DNA from: CAZOWW01 sp964583765
GTDB lineage: Bacteria > Actinomycetota > Actinomycetes > Actinomycetales > Kineosporiaceae
Direction of reading: 5' to 3'
Assembly (NCBI GenBank): GCA_964583765.1
Contig: CAZOWW010000018.1
Location: 1-58,950 of the forward strand
DNA: 58,950 nt
Below are positions 25,201 to 33,181 of this stretch, one piece after another; the first letter of the stretch is position 1; each line of letters starts with the position of its first letter. Under the pieces are notes generated by a model. It was not told the origin of the DNA, did not search any database, and saw nothing but the letters and a program-made list of their open reading frames with translations. Both the position numbers and the translations under genes were made by a program.

Positions 25201-26553
25201 ATGTCAGGCGGCAACAGCCCAGGACGCCGACTGGTCCCCCACATGCTCCCGCCGCAGGACACCCCCCGTGGTGTCGGCGGAGCGGCGAGACCGGTGACGG
25301 CGCTACTCATCGCCGGCGCGCTGCTCACCGTCGGCACGATCTGGCACGGCTCCGCGCACACGCTGGTCATCGTGCTCGGCACGGGCCTGCTCACGGCGGC
25401 CTTCACGAGCCTGCTGCTGGTGCCTCCGACGCTGCACCGTGCCCCGGCCGTGGGCGCCGAGACGGCACCCGTCCCGGCGCCCACGGACGGACCACGGGCG
25501 GCCACGAGCCGGCCCCGTGCTCTCGACCCGCTCGGTGAGCACGCCGAGTCCCACCCTCCGGCGCACGGCCGCACCCCCGCGGAGGCGGAGAAGATCCACA
25601 CCGAGCTGCCGCACGATCTGGTCGTCGCCGGGGTCCGAGCCGCCCGCTGGCGCATCCGCCTCCTCGCGCCGTCCGTGACCCTGCTCGCGGAACCGCACCG
25701 TGCACCCTTCCTGACCGCCCTGAGCGAGGCCCTGGACCGGCACGTCGACATCCGGATCCTCCTCCAGGACCCCGGGCACCGCTCCGGCGACGAGGCCGCG
25801 CCCGATGCCGCGACGGCCCGCGAGATCGCGCAGACCCTGCGGGAACTCCGGGCGCTGGAGGAGTCACTCACCGCGGACGAGGCCTCCCTGCTGGACGTGC
25901 GTATCTGCCCGCGGTTGCCGCCCATGAGCACCTACCGCTGGGACGACCGGGCGGTCAGTGCCCTGGCCCCGCCGTCCCTCGCCCCGACCCGCACCCGCAG
26001 GGCCTCGGACCCGGCGCCGAGCACCCGATACTTCGAGACCACCGCCGACCAGGGCCTGGCCGCCGCCGTCGACGAACAGTTCGACCTGCTCTGGGCACAT
26101 GCGCCGACCCGCCCGCTCGCCGAGTACCTCCACGCCCGGCTGGAGATCAGCGTCGGGTCAGGTCCGCGCTCGGCACCTGGGCTCCTGGCCACCGCCCGGT
26201 ACGTCTGCGTCGACGGGCGCATCTACGTCACCGCGTCGGCACTCACCGCCGACCTCTTCGCGAACGCGGCCGAACCGCCGGTCATCCGCCTCGTGCACGA
26301 GCTGTCCCCGCTGGGTGGTGACCCCGACACGCGCTACCGGGCGGTTCCCGTGGACACCGAGCACCCGGTGGCCGCGGGCATCGTCGAGGCGTTCCGGCGC
26401 AAGTACGCCGCGCAGACCGCGGTGACCGACACCCGCGCGGTCATGGCCCGGCTCGACGCCCAACCCCGCGTGGTCGCCCTGCCGGACGACCGACCGGCGC
26501 GGCAGGCCGCACGTCCCGCGGGTCCGGGTCAGGCCACCGGTGGGAGGAACTGA
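25201..26553 (+). CDS. Membrane-anchored protein with PLD-like (DUF5919-type) domain
   Basis: A 450-residue protein. Two hydrophobic segments near the N-terminus (about 31-50 and 54-75) anchor it, followed by a Pro/Ala-rich linker. Residues 140-310 show the pattern seen at the C-terminus of some actinobacterial regulators (DUF5919, phospholipase-D-like fold without HKD catalytic motifs): RIRLLAPSVTLL, VDIRILLQDPGH, YRWDDRAVSAL, YFETTADQGLAAAVDEQFDLLW. The last 120 residues form a further alpha/beta unit I do not recognise. The role is unknown; the PLD-like unit may sense or bind a ligand at the membrane. It ends convergently with a 25-bp overlap into the PrsW-type gene. Confidence 0.75.
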   Translation: MSGGNSPGRRLVPHMLPPQDTPRGVGGAARPVTALLIAGALLTVGTIWHGSAHTLVIVLGTGLLTAAFTSLLLVPPTLHRAPAVGAETAPVPAPTDGPRAATSRPRALDPLGEHAESHPPAHGRTPAEAEKIHTELPHDLVVAGVRAARWRIRLLAPSVTLLAEPHRAPFLTALSEALDRHVDIRILLQDPGHRSGDEAAPDAATAREIAQTLRELRALEESLTADEASLLDVRICPRLPPMSTYRWDDRAVSALAPPSLAPTRTRRASDPAPSTRYFETTADQGLAAAVDEQFDLLWAHAPTRPLAEYLHARLEISVGSGPRSAPGLLATARYVCVDGRIYVTASALTADLFANAAEPPVIRLVHELSPLGGDPDTRYRAVPVDTEHPVAAGIVEAFRRKYAAQTAVTDTRAVMARLDAQPRVVALPDDRPARQAARPAGPGQATGGRN

Positions 26554-27695
26554 GCACGGAGCGCCGACATCCCGGCGAGGATCGCGTACTCCTGTTCCTG
26601 CGCGTCGGAGGCGGCGCTGCCCCGCACCATGCGGTCCCGCAGGAAGGCCAGTTCGCTGCCCAACTCCTGGAAGTCCCGCATCGCCGCACGGGCCGCGGGG
26701 CCGCCGGTGCGCTGTGCCCATGCCCGGGCCTCCCTGCGCAACGGGAGGGATCCGAGCATGCGCAGCTCGCGCGGGGCGAGCCAGCCGGTCGTGGCGTAGA
26801 CCGCGAGGTGGCGGGTGATCAGCCGGCCCTCCCGGCGCCGGGCGACCAGGGCGAGGACCACGAACAGCAGGAACACCGGCATCTGGAAGGCCACGTAGGC
26901 GGTGAAGAACCCCGAGACGCCGGAGACCGCGGACACGTTCCACACCGCATGCAGAGCGACCGCGCAGACCCACCCCAACAGCGGCGCGAGGGGCCGGAGC
27001 ATGCGGTTGCGGGTGCTCACGGCCACGCCGATGCCCACCCCGGTCGCCGCGGTGAACAGCGGATGCGCGAACGGCGACACGACACAGCGCAGGAGGAACA
27101 CGCCCATGGTCCCGTGGTGGCCGGTCGAGGTCATCGTGCGCCCGAGGTAGAGCACGTTCTCCACGAAGGCGAACCCGACGCCGGCCATGCCCGCGTAGAC
27201 GACGCCGTCGACGACGCCGTCGAACTCGCGCCGTCGCACGGCCAGGATGAGCACGATGGCCAGTGCCTTCGTGGTCTCCTCGACGATCGGCGCCACGAGC
27301 ACGACCGTGCGGGTCACCCCGCCCCCGCTGTGCTGCAGGGCGTGCACCGAGGCGGAGTTGACCACGAGCGACACCAACGTGGCGACCCCCGCGCCCCAAG
27401 CTGCGGCCAGGGCGAGCAACGCCGCGGGCTCGGCCTCGTAGCGGTCCAGCCACATCAGAGCACCGATCACCGGAACCACGGGCACCGCGGCGAGCAGGGC
27501 GGCGTCCAGCGCGGCCACCGGACCGGTCTGCTTGGTGATCAACACGACGGTCAGCAGTCCGCAGGCCACGAGGCCCAGTCCCAGGGCGACCATGCCCAGC
27601 AGGCGCAGTGCGCGGGGGCGGGCCGGGACGGGCAGGGAGTGCCCGGACGGCAGGCCGGCGGGCACCGCGGGCTGGTATGCGGTGAACTCGCTCAC
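26529..27695 (-). CDS. PrsW-family intramembrane metalloprotease
   Basis: A 388-residue multi-pass membrane protein with the PrsW/CPBP-type motifs: PIVEETTKALAI (EExxK), FAFVENVLY, FAHPLFTAATG and LHAVWN. Together these Glu and His residues bind the catalytic metal within the membrane. In Bacillus, PrsW cuts an anti-sigma factor; the substrate here is unknown and no anti-sigma gene is adjacent. GTG 27695 gives the shortest N-terminus before the first helix. It is divergent from orn with 218 bp between starts. The C-terminal cytoplasmic tail of about 90 residues is typical for actinobacterial members. Confidence 0.9.
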   Translation of the reverse strand: MSEFTAYQPAVPAGLPSGHSLPVPARPRALRLLGMVALGLGLVACGLLTVVLITKQTGPVAALDAALLAAVPVVPVIGALMWLDRYEAEPAALLALAAAWGAGVATLVSLVVNSASVHALQHSGGGVTRTVVLVAPIVEETTKALAIVLILAVRRREFDGVVDGVVYAGMAGVGFAFVENVLYLGRTMTSTGHHGTMGVFLLRCVVSPFAHPLFTAATGVGIGVAVSTRNRMLRPLAPLLGWVCAVALHAVWNVSAVSGVSGFFTAYVAFQMPVFLLFVVLALVARRREGRLITRHLAVYATTGWLAPRELRMLGSLPLRREARAWAQRTGGPAARAAMRDFQELGSELAFLRDRMVRGSAASDAQEQEYAILAGMSALRAQFLPPVA

Positions 27696-27913
27696 CCCGC
27701 GAGGGTAGCGGCGCGGTGGACCTCGCTCCGCGACCCCGGGGTCCTGGCGCGGCACGACGGACCTGGTACCCCGGAGCGACCCAGCCGCGGAGGGACCTCA
27801 TCGCAGGACGCCCCAGCCGCCGGACGATCTCGAACGGGCGACCCATGGGGGTACGGAACGGCACAGGGCCGTTGCTGCGGGTATCGACCATCCCTGCGCG
27901 TAGAGTGACGGCC

Positions 27914-28561
27914 GTGGCGAACGGGAACAACGACCGCACCCAGGACCGCATCGTCTGGATCGACTGCGAGATGACTGGTCTCGACCTGATCCACGATGCG
28001 CTCATCGAGGTGGCGGTGCTGGTCACCGACTCCGAGTTGAACGTGCTCGGGGACGGGGTGGACGTGGTGGTCACGCCTCCGGCGGAAGCAGTGGCCCAGA
28101 TGAACGAGATCGTGCAGCAGATGCACACGACCTCGGGCCTGCTCGCCGAACTCGACCAGGGCATCACCCTCACCGAGGCCGAGGACGCCGTGCTGGAGTA
28201 CGTCACCCGCTGGGTGCCCGACGTCCGCCGCGCCCCGCTCGCCGGCAACTCGGTCGCCACCGATCGCGGTTTCCTGGCCCGGGACATGCGCCGACTCGAG
28301 CAACACCTGCACTACCGCATGATCGACGTCTCGTCGATCAAGGAGCTTGCCCGCCGCTGGTACCCGCGGGTCTACTTCGCCTCCCCGGACAAGCACGGCG
28401 GCCACCGGGCCCTCGCGGACATCCGGGAGAGCATCGAGGAGCTGAAGTACTACCGGGAGGCCCTTTTCGTGCCCCAGCCCGGACCCGACTCCGAGACCGC
28501 CCGGCGGATCGCGGCGAAGTACGGCAGCGGCGCGGCTGCCACGGGCGGTCAAACCGCGTGA
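27914..28561 (+). CDS. orn: Oligoribonuclease
   Basis: A 215-residue DEDDh 3'-5' exoribonuclease that degrades 2-5-nt RNAs, including pGpG from cyclic di-GMP breakdown. Motifs: WIDCEMTGLD (Asp and Glu), LAGNSVATDRGFLARDM and the final KHGGHRALADIRES with catalytic His and Asp. A possible -10 hexamer TAGAGT lies at 27901-27906, so transcription may start exactly at the GTG (27914), making the message leaderless; no Shine-Dalgarno box is visible. In this window it could support the GGDEF proteins by clearing pGpG. Confidence 0.94.
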   Translation: MANGNNDRTQDRIVWIDCEMTGLDLIHDALIEVAVLVTDSELNVLGDGVDVVVTPPAEAVAQMNEIVQQMHTTSGLLAELDQGITLTEAEDAVLEYVTRWVPDVRRAPLAGNSVATDRGFLARDMRRLEQHLHYRMIDVSSIKELARRWYPRVYFASPDKHGGHRALADIRESIEELKYYREALFVPQPGPDSETARRIAAKYGSGAAATGGQTA

Positions 28562-28604
28562 ACGGGGCCGGCCGGCCCGCGTGATCCCGGGGCGGTCAAC
28601 CCGC

Positions 28605-28633
28605 GTGAACGCAGTCCGCCGGACCGGTACACT
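28605..28633 (+). promoter_or_regulatory. Promoter of the tRNA-His gene
   Basis: GTGAAC (28605-28610) and TACACT (28628-28633) with a 17-bp spacer. The 20-bp segment covering the -35 box (28592-28611) is also present with one mismatch at 28545-28564. Confidence 0.55.
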
Positions 28634-28666
28634 TCAGGGGCGGTCACACCGGGAAACCGGTCCGTG

Positions 28667-28742
28667 GTGGGTGTAGCTCAGCTGGTAGAGCACTGGGTTG
28701 TGGTCCCAGGTGTCGCGGGTTCAAGTCCCGTCACTCACCCCA
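28667..28742 (+). tRNA. tRNA-His (GTG anticodon)
   Basis: The acceptor arm 28667-28673 pairs with 28732-28738 (one G-T). The anticodon stem CTGGG/CCCAG frames the loop TTGTGGT, and the T loop is TTCAAGT. The discriminator is C (28739) and CCA is encoded (28740-28742). The G at 28666 supplies the extra G-1 that is specific to tRNA-His and pairs with C73. Confidence 0.97.
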
Positions 28743-28750
28743 GCGAGATG

Positions 28751-28782
28751 AAGGCCCAGGTCAGCACAATGACCTGGGCCTT
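28751..28782 (+). terminator. Terminator after tRNA-His
   Basis: A 13-bp perfect stem (28751-28763 with 28770-28782) and a 6-nt loop, 8 nt after the tRNA. Confidence 0.75.
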
Positions 28783-29801
28783 CGTCCTGTTTCGGCTCGC
28801 CGGCCCGCCCCCGTTCCGCACGCTCACCCGCCCGGGGCGCGGGGGGAGCCCGCTACGCCCGCATACGAGCAATCTCACTACGTGATCTGCGCCATACCGG
28901 CAACGTGAGCGGCGCCACTCCAGCCGCTCCCCGGGCGACCGTCGACGCCGCCGGTCCACTCTCCGGACACCTCCGGGACGCCCGACCCCCGTGCTCATGC
29001 CCCCTGGACCCGCTCCCGCCGACCGCTGGGCCCCCTGCCCGCGCCACGCCCACCCGCCCCAAGGCGACCCTGGGCCGAGGACACTCGCAGGACCTGGCTA
29101 TCGTCGTCGTAGGAGTCGCGGTCGTTCCGGCAGGCAGTTCCACCGGTGCGCGACCCGCGCCGAACTCGACGTGGAGAGGATCGTCGTTTCCGCCGATGCC
29201 AGTCACCTCGCGGGAGCCCGAGTGGCCGGATTGCTGACCTCCGGGGCGATCCAGTTCGCCACGGTCCGTTCAGCCGTCCCCGCCACCCCGGGGACGCCGC
29301 AGAGACCCGTCACCGGCCTCGACGTCATCCCCGTCCCCCTCGGCGCTACCGTACGGGCGCCCGTCCTGGTCCGGGCGCCTCACGACGGCGTCTGCCCCCG
29401 GACACGCTCCGGCCTCCGAGCCGACGGCCTCGAGTGATCGAGCGCCAGGGCGCGGCCCGTCCCCTCCGCCACCGCATCGGGAGTGCGGCAGGGACGGCCA
29501 CCACCACGCAGGTCAAGGACGACCGAGTGGCTCATCAGACGACCGGGCGGCCGGGGTGTTCCCGGCAGGCCTGGGCAATCCGTGGAACCGGCTCGTTCCG
29601 GTTGCCCGGAAACGGCACCACCGGCGGCACCCCGCAGCGACCGGGGCACCGCTCGGAGGGAGACCAGGGCACGAGCCTTACCGTCCTGGCCCCCTCCCCG
29701 GACCGACCAAGGTCCTCCGGGGCCTTGGAGCACGACAGGCAGGGTAAAACTGGGCCGGGCAACGGCACCGGTCTCACTGAGGGCAAGAGGAGTGACACGC
29801 G
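28783..29801. other. 1-kb region without a supported gene
   Basis: Several frames are open, as expected at this GC content, but none shows a recognisable domain, convincing ribosome-binding site or clear codon bias. The last part must contain the ppdK promoter; the AT-richer GGTAAAACTGG at 29744-29754 is a candidate -10 area. The stretch 29577-29616 contains an imperfect inverted repeat around AACCGG/CCGGTT. Confidence 0.4.
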
Positions 29802-32513
29802 ATGCCGGGGTACGTCTATGACTTCTCCGAAGGCAACAAGGAACTGAAGGACCTTCTCGGCGGCAAGGGGGCGAACCTCGCCGAGATGACGAACCTCGGC
29901 CTGCCGGTTCCTCCCGGATTCACCATCACCACCGAGGCTTGCACGTACTGGCTGCACCACGGCGAGGAGCCCTCGTCGCTGCGCGCCGAGATCGACCTGC
30001 ACCTGGACACCCTCGAGAAGACCGCGGGCCGCAAGCTCGGCCAGTCCGACGACCCGCTGCTGGTCTCGGTCCGCTCCGGCGCCAAGTTCTCCATGCCCGG
30101 CATGATGGAGACGGTCCTGAACGTCGGCCTGAACGACGCCTCGGTGCTCGGCCTGGCGGCCAACACCGGTGACGACCGCTTCGCGTGGGACTCCTACCGT
30201 CGTCTGCTCCAGATGTTCGGCAAGACGGTGCTCGGCATCGACGCCGAGAAGTTCGAGCACCACCTGGAGGAGGCCAAGTCCGCCAAGGGCTCCACCAACG
30301 ACCTCGCCCTGGACGCCAGCGACCTGCAGAAGCTCGTCGAGATCTTCAAGGGTGTCGTCCACGAGGAGACCGGCAAGCCGTTCCCGCAGGACCCCAAGGA
30401 GCAGCTCATCGAGGCCGTGCACGCGGTCTTCCGCTCCTGGAACACCGACCGGGCCCGCCTGTACCGCCGTCAGGAGAAGATCTCCGACGACCTGGGCACC
30501 GCCGTCAACGTGATGTCGATGGTGTTCGGCAACCTCGGCGACAACTCCGGCACCGGCGTCGCGTTCACCCGTGACCCCGCCAGCGGCCGCACCGGTGAGT
30601 ACGGCGACTACCTGCCCAAGGCGCAGGGCGAGGACGTCGTCGCCGGTATCCGCAACACGCTCAGCCTGTCCGACATGCAGCGTCTGGACCCGACATCCCA
30701 CGGCGAGCTGATACGGATCATGGGCGTGCTGGAGCGGCACTACGCCGACCTGTGCGACATCGAGTTCACGGTCGAGCGCGGCAAGCTCTGGATGCTGCAG
30801 ACCCGCGTGGGCAAGCGCACCGCCGCTGCCGCCTTCCGGATCGCCGCCCAGCTCGTGGACGAGGGCGTCATCGACCTCGACACCGCGATCAGCCGGGTGT
30901 CCGGCGAGCAGCTCGCCAAGCTGATGTTCCCGCAGTTCGACCGGGACGCGCCGCGCACCAAGATCGCCAAGGGTCTGGCCGCCAGCCCCGGTGCCGCGGT
31001 GGGCAAGGCCGTCTTCAGCTCCGAGACCGCCCAGGAGTGGGCCGCCCGTGGCGAGGACGTCATCCTGGTCCGTCGGGAGACCAACCCCGACGACCTCGGT
31101 GGCATGGTTGCCGCCCGCGGCATCCTGACCAGCCGTGGTGGCAAGACCTCCCACGCTGCGGTGGTCGCGCGTGGCATGGGCCGCACCTGCGTCGCCGGCG
31201 CCGAGAGCCTTGACGTTGACGTCAAGGTCAAGGTGGCCGTGGCCGCCGACGGTTCCCGTTTCGTCGAGGGCGACGTCATCTCCATCGACGGCAGCACCGG
31301 CGAGATCTTCCTCGGTGAGGTTCCGGTCGTGCCGAGCGCCGTCGCCCAGGTCCTTCAGGGCCAGGACGTCCAGGTGCAGCACAACGACGAGCGCGAGCTG
31401 CTCGAGGCCGTGAGCCGGCTCATGGGTCACGCCGACTCCATCCGCCGCCTGGGCGTGCGGGCCAACGCCGACACCCCGGAGGACGCCGTTCGCGCGGCCA
31501 CCTTCGGCGCCGGTGGCATCGGCCTGTGCCGCACGGAGCACATGTTCCTCGGCGACCGTCGGCCGCTGATCGAGCGCGTGATCCTGGCCCAGACCGCGGA
31601 CGAGCGTCAGGCCGCCCTGAACGAGCTGCTGCCACTGCAGCGGGACGACTTCACGGGCATCCTCGAGGCCATGGACGGGCTGCCGGTCGTGATCCGTCTG
31701 CTCGACCCGCCGCTGCACGAGTTCCTGCCCGACCACACCAGCCTCTCCGTCAAGGTCGCCGTGGCCCAGGCCGCCGGCACCCCGGACGCCGAGGCCGAGG
31801 CCCTGCTCGCCCACGTCAACCGGATGCACGAGCACAACCCGATGCTCGGCACCCGCGGCGTCCGGCTCGGCCTGGTCGTGCCCGGCCTGTTCATCCTGCA
31901 GGTGCGCGCAGTGGCCCTGGCCGCCGCCGCCCTGAAGAAGGCCGGCCGGAACCCGCACCCCGAGGTCATGGTCCCGCTCGTGGCCACGATCGAGGAGCTG
32001 CGCAACATCCGCGCCGCCGCCGTCACCGCGATCGCCGAGGTCGAGAAGGAGTCCGGCGTCTCGCTGGACATCCCGATCGGCACGATGATCGAGCTGCCGC
32101 GGGCCGCCCTGACCGCGGGCCGGATCGCCGAGGAGGCGGACTTCTTCTCCTTCGGCACCAACGACCTGACCCAGACCACGTGGGGCTTCAGCCGCGACGA
32201 CGTCGAGGCTGCGTTCTTCCCCCAGTACATGGAGCAGGGCATCTTCGCGGTCAGCCCGTTCGAGTCGATCGACGAGGACGGCGTCGGCCGCCTCGTCTCC
32301 ATCGCCTCGAAGGAGGGCAAGGCCGCCAAGGGCTCCCTCACCCTGGGCGTCTGCGGTGAGCACGGCGGTGACCCGTCGTCGATCCAGTTCTTCGACACGG
32401 TCAAGGAGCTCGACTACGTCTCCTGCTCGCCGTTCCGGGTGCCGATCGCGCGCCTGGAGGCGGCCCGCGCCGTCGCCCTCGCCCGCCTCGGTGGGCACAG
32501 CGACAGCCGCTGA
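29802..32513 (+). CDS. ppdK: Pyruvate, phosphate dikinase
   Basis: A 903-residue PPDK that interconverts pyruvate, ATP and phosphate with PEP, AMP and pyrophosphate. N-terminal nucleotide-binding domain: GGKGANLAEMTNLGLPVPPG, with SVRSGAKFSMPGMM. Phosphohistidine domain: LTSRGGKTSHAAVVARGMGR, with the catalytic His in TSHAAV. C-terminal PEP/pyruvate barrel: IGLCRTEHMF, FGTNDLTQTTWG, GVCGEHGGDP. Length and order match the family exactly. AGAGGAG precedes ATG 29802. It is a single-gene unit with two terminators behind it. In a polysaccharide degrader it may serve PPi-linked glycolysis or gluconeogenesis. Confidence 0.96.
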   Translation: MPGYVYDFSEGNKELKDLLGGKGANLAEMTNLGLPVPPGFTITTEACTYWLHHGEEPSSLRAEIDLHLDTLEKTAGRKLGQSDDPLLVSVRSGAKFSMPGMMETVLNVGLNDASVLGLAANTGDDRFAWDSYRRLLQMFGKTVLGIDAEKFEHHLEEAKSAKGSTNDLALDASDLQKLVEIFKGVVHEETGKPFPQDPKEQLIEAVHAVFRSWNTDRARLYRRQEKISDDLGTAVNVMSMVFGNLGDNSGTGVAFTRDPASGRTGEYGDYLPKAQGEDVVAGIRNTLSLSDMQRLDPTSHGELIRIMGVLERHYADLCDIEFTVERGKLWMLQTRVGKRTAAAAFRIAAQLVDEGVIDLDTAISRVSGEQLAKLMFPQFDRDAPRTKIAKGLAASPGAAVGKAVFSSETAQEWAARGEDVILVRRETNPDDLGGMVAARGILTSRGGKTSHAAVVARGMGRTCVAGAESLDVDVKVKVAVAADGSRFVEGDVISIDGSTGEIFLGEVPVVPSAVAQVLQGQDVQVQHNDERELLEAVSRLMGHADSIRRLGVRANADTPEDAVRAATFGAGGIGLCRTEHMFLGDRRPLIERVILAQTADERQAALNELLPLQRDDFTGILEAMDGLPVVIRLLDPPLHEFLPDHTSLSVKVAVAQAAGTPDAEAEALLAHVNRMHEHNPMLGTRGVRLGLVVPGLFILQVRAVALAAAALKKAGRNPHPEVMVPLVATIEELRNIRAAAVTAIAEVEKESGVSLDIPIGTMIELPRAALTAGRIAEEADFFSFGTNDLTQTTWGFSRDDVEAAFFPQYMEQGIFAVSPFESIDEDGVGRLVSIASKEGKAAKGSLTLGVCGEHGGDPSSIQFFDTVKELDYVSCSPFRVPIARLEAARAVALARLGGHSDSR

Positions 32514-32526
32514 GCCGGTGACCGCG

Positions 32527-32595
32527 CTGCCGGTGGCACCGCCACCGGCAGGGTGATCCGTCGGTCGGGCCCGACCCCCTGGGGGTCGGGCCCGA
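32527..32595 (+). terminator. Two tandem terminators after ppdK
   Basis: The first hairpin is an 11-bp stem (32527-32537 with 32541-32551). The second is a 15-bp stem (32565-32579 with 32581-32595). Both are perfect and close to the stop codon. Confidence 0.75.
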
Positions 32596-32656
32596 TCCGT
32601 TTCCCCGAGACGGATCCGATTCCCATGAGGTCTCCGCCGGTACCGTCACCACCGGA

Positions 32657-32970
32657 TCAGGGCAGGAGGCTGCCGGGGTTCCTCGAGCCGGTCGGGTGGG
32701 CGAGGCAGGCCGCGAGCGCCCACGGGGTCAGCTGGCGCGTCCCGGGTTCGGCACCGTCGATCAGCTCGAGCGGGGCCTGGGCCGCCTGTGCCCCCTGTTC
32801 CTTGAGCCGTTGGTCCACGCTCGTGATACCCGGCCAGGTGAACGCGGCCAGCGGCCAGGGCCGCGACACGGTCGTCCATGGTCATGATGGCGTCCACGTT
32901 CGGATGCTCCCGCAGGAGCGGCAGCTGGTACCACTCGAGGGCGGTCATCGCGACCAGGACGAACCCTGCG
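32657..32970 (-). pseudogene. Decayed LacI-family regulator (C-terminal remnant)
   Basis: Two minus-strand frames together give the end of a LacI-type sugar-binding domain. One frame (about 32970-32860) reads HPNVDAIMTMDDRVAALAAG, matching the HPDVDAVFxxND segment of LacI proteins. The other (32869-32657) reads PGITSVDQRLKEQGAQAAQAPLELIDGAEPG, matching their PPLTTVDQP...ELIDG end. The sequence between is missing and the frame changes at about 32860, so this is a 5'-truncated, internally deleted and frameshifted relic. It lies downstream of the mannanase and close to an intact LacI gene; it may be an older copy of a local regulator. Confidence 0.6.
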
Positions 32971-33015
32971 CCATCGCCGGCCCTGCGGATCTCCCCCGCG
33001 CCGTCCCCGACCGGC

Positions 33016-33081
33016 GGGGCCCGTCGACGATCACGGCTTCGTCGACGGGCCCCGACGTCGCAGGTTCGGCAACCTGCGACG
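33016..33081 (-). terminator. Two adjacent hairpins after the mannanase gene
   Basis: A 15-bp perfect stem (33016-33030 with 33039-33053) and an 11-bp perfect stem (33056-33066 with 33071-33081). Both lie 100-170 nt beyond the mannanase stop codon on its strand. Confidence 0.65.
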
Positions 33082-33181
33082 CCATCGCTCCCGGGTCGGA
33101 ACCGGCGCACGCGCCGCCTCCAGCACGTCTTCCCCGGTTCCGGTCATGCCCCCGACGAGGGCCGGACCCGGCAGCGTCGCA

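Noticed and set aside
28905..29437. Plus-strand frames in the gap before ppdK.
   Set aside because: No start signal, no domain, and overlapping frames are equally open; treated as chance.
29535..32498. A long minus-strand frame opposite ppdK.
   Set aside because: It lacks any domain and mirrors the ppdK codon pattern; ppdK itself is unmistakable.
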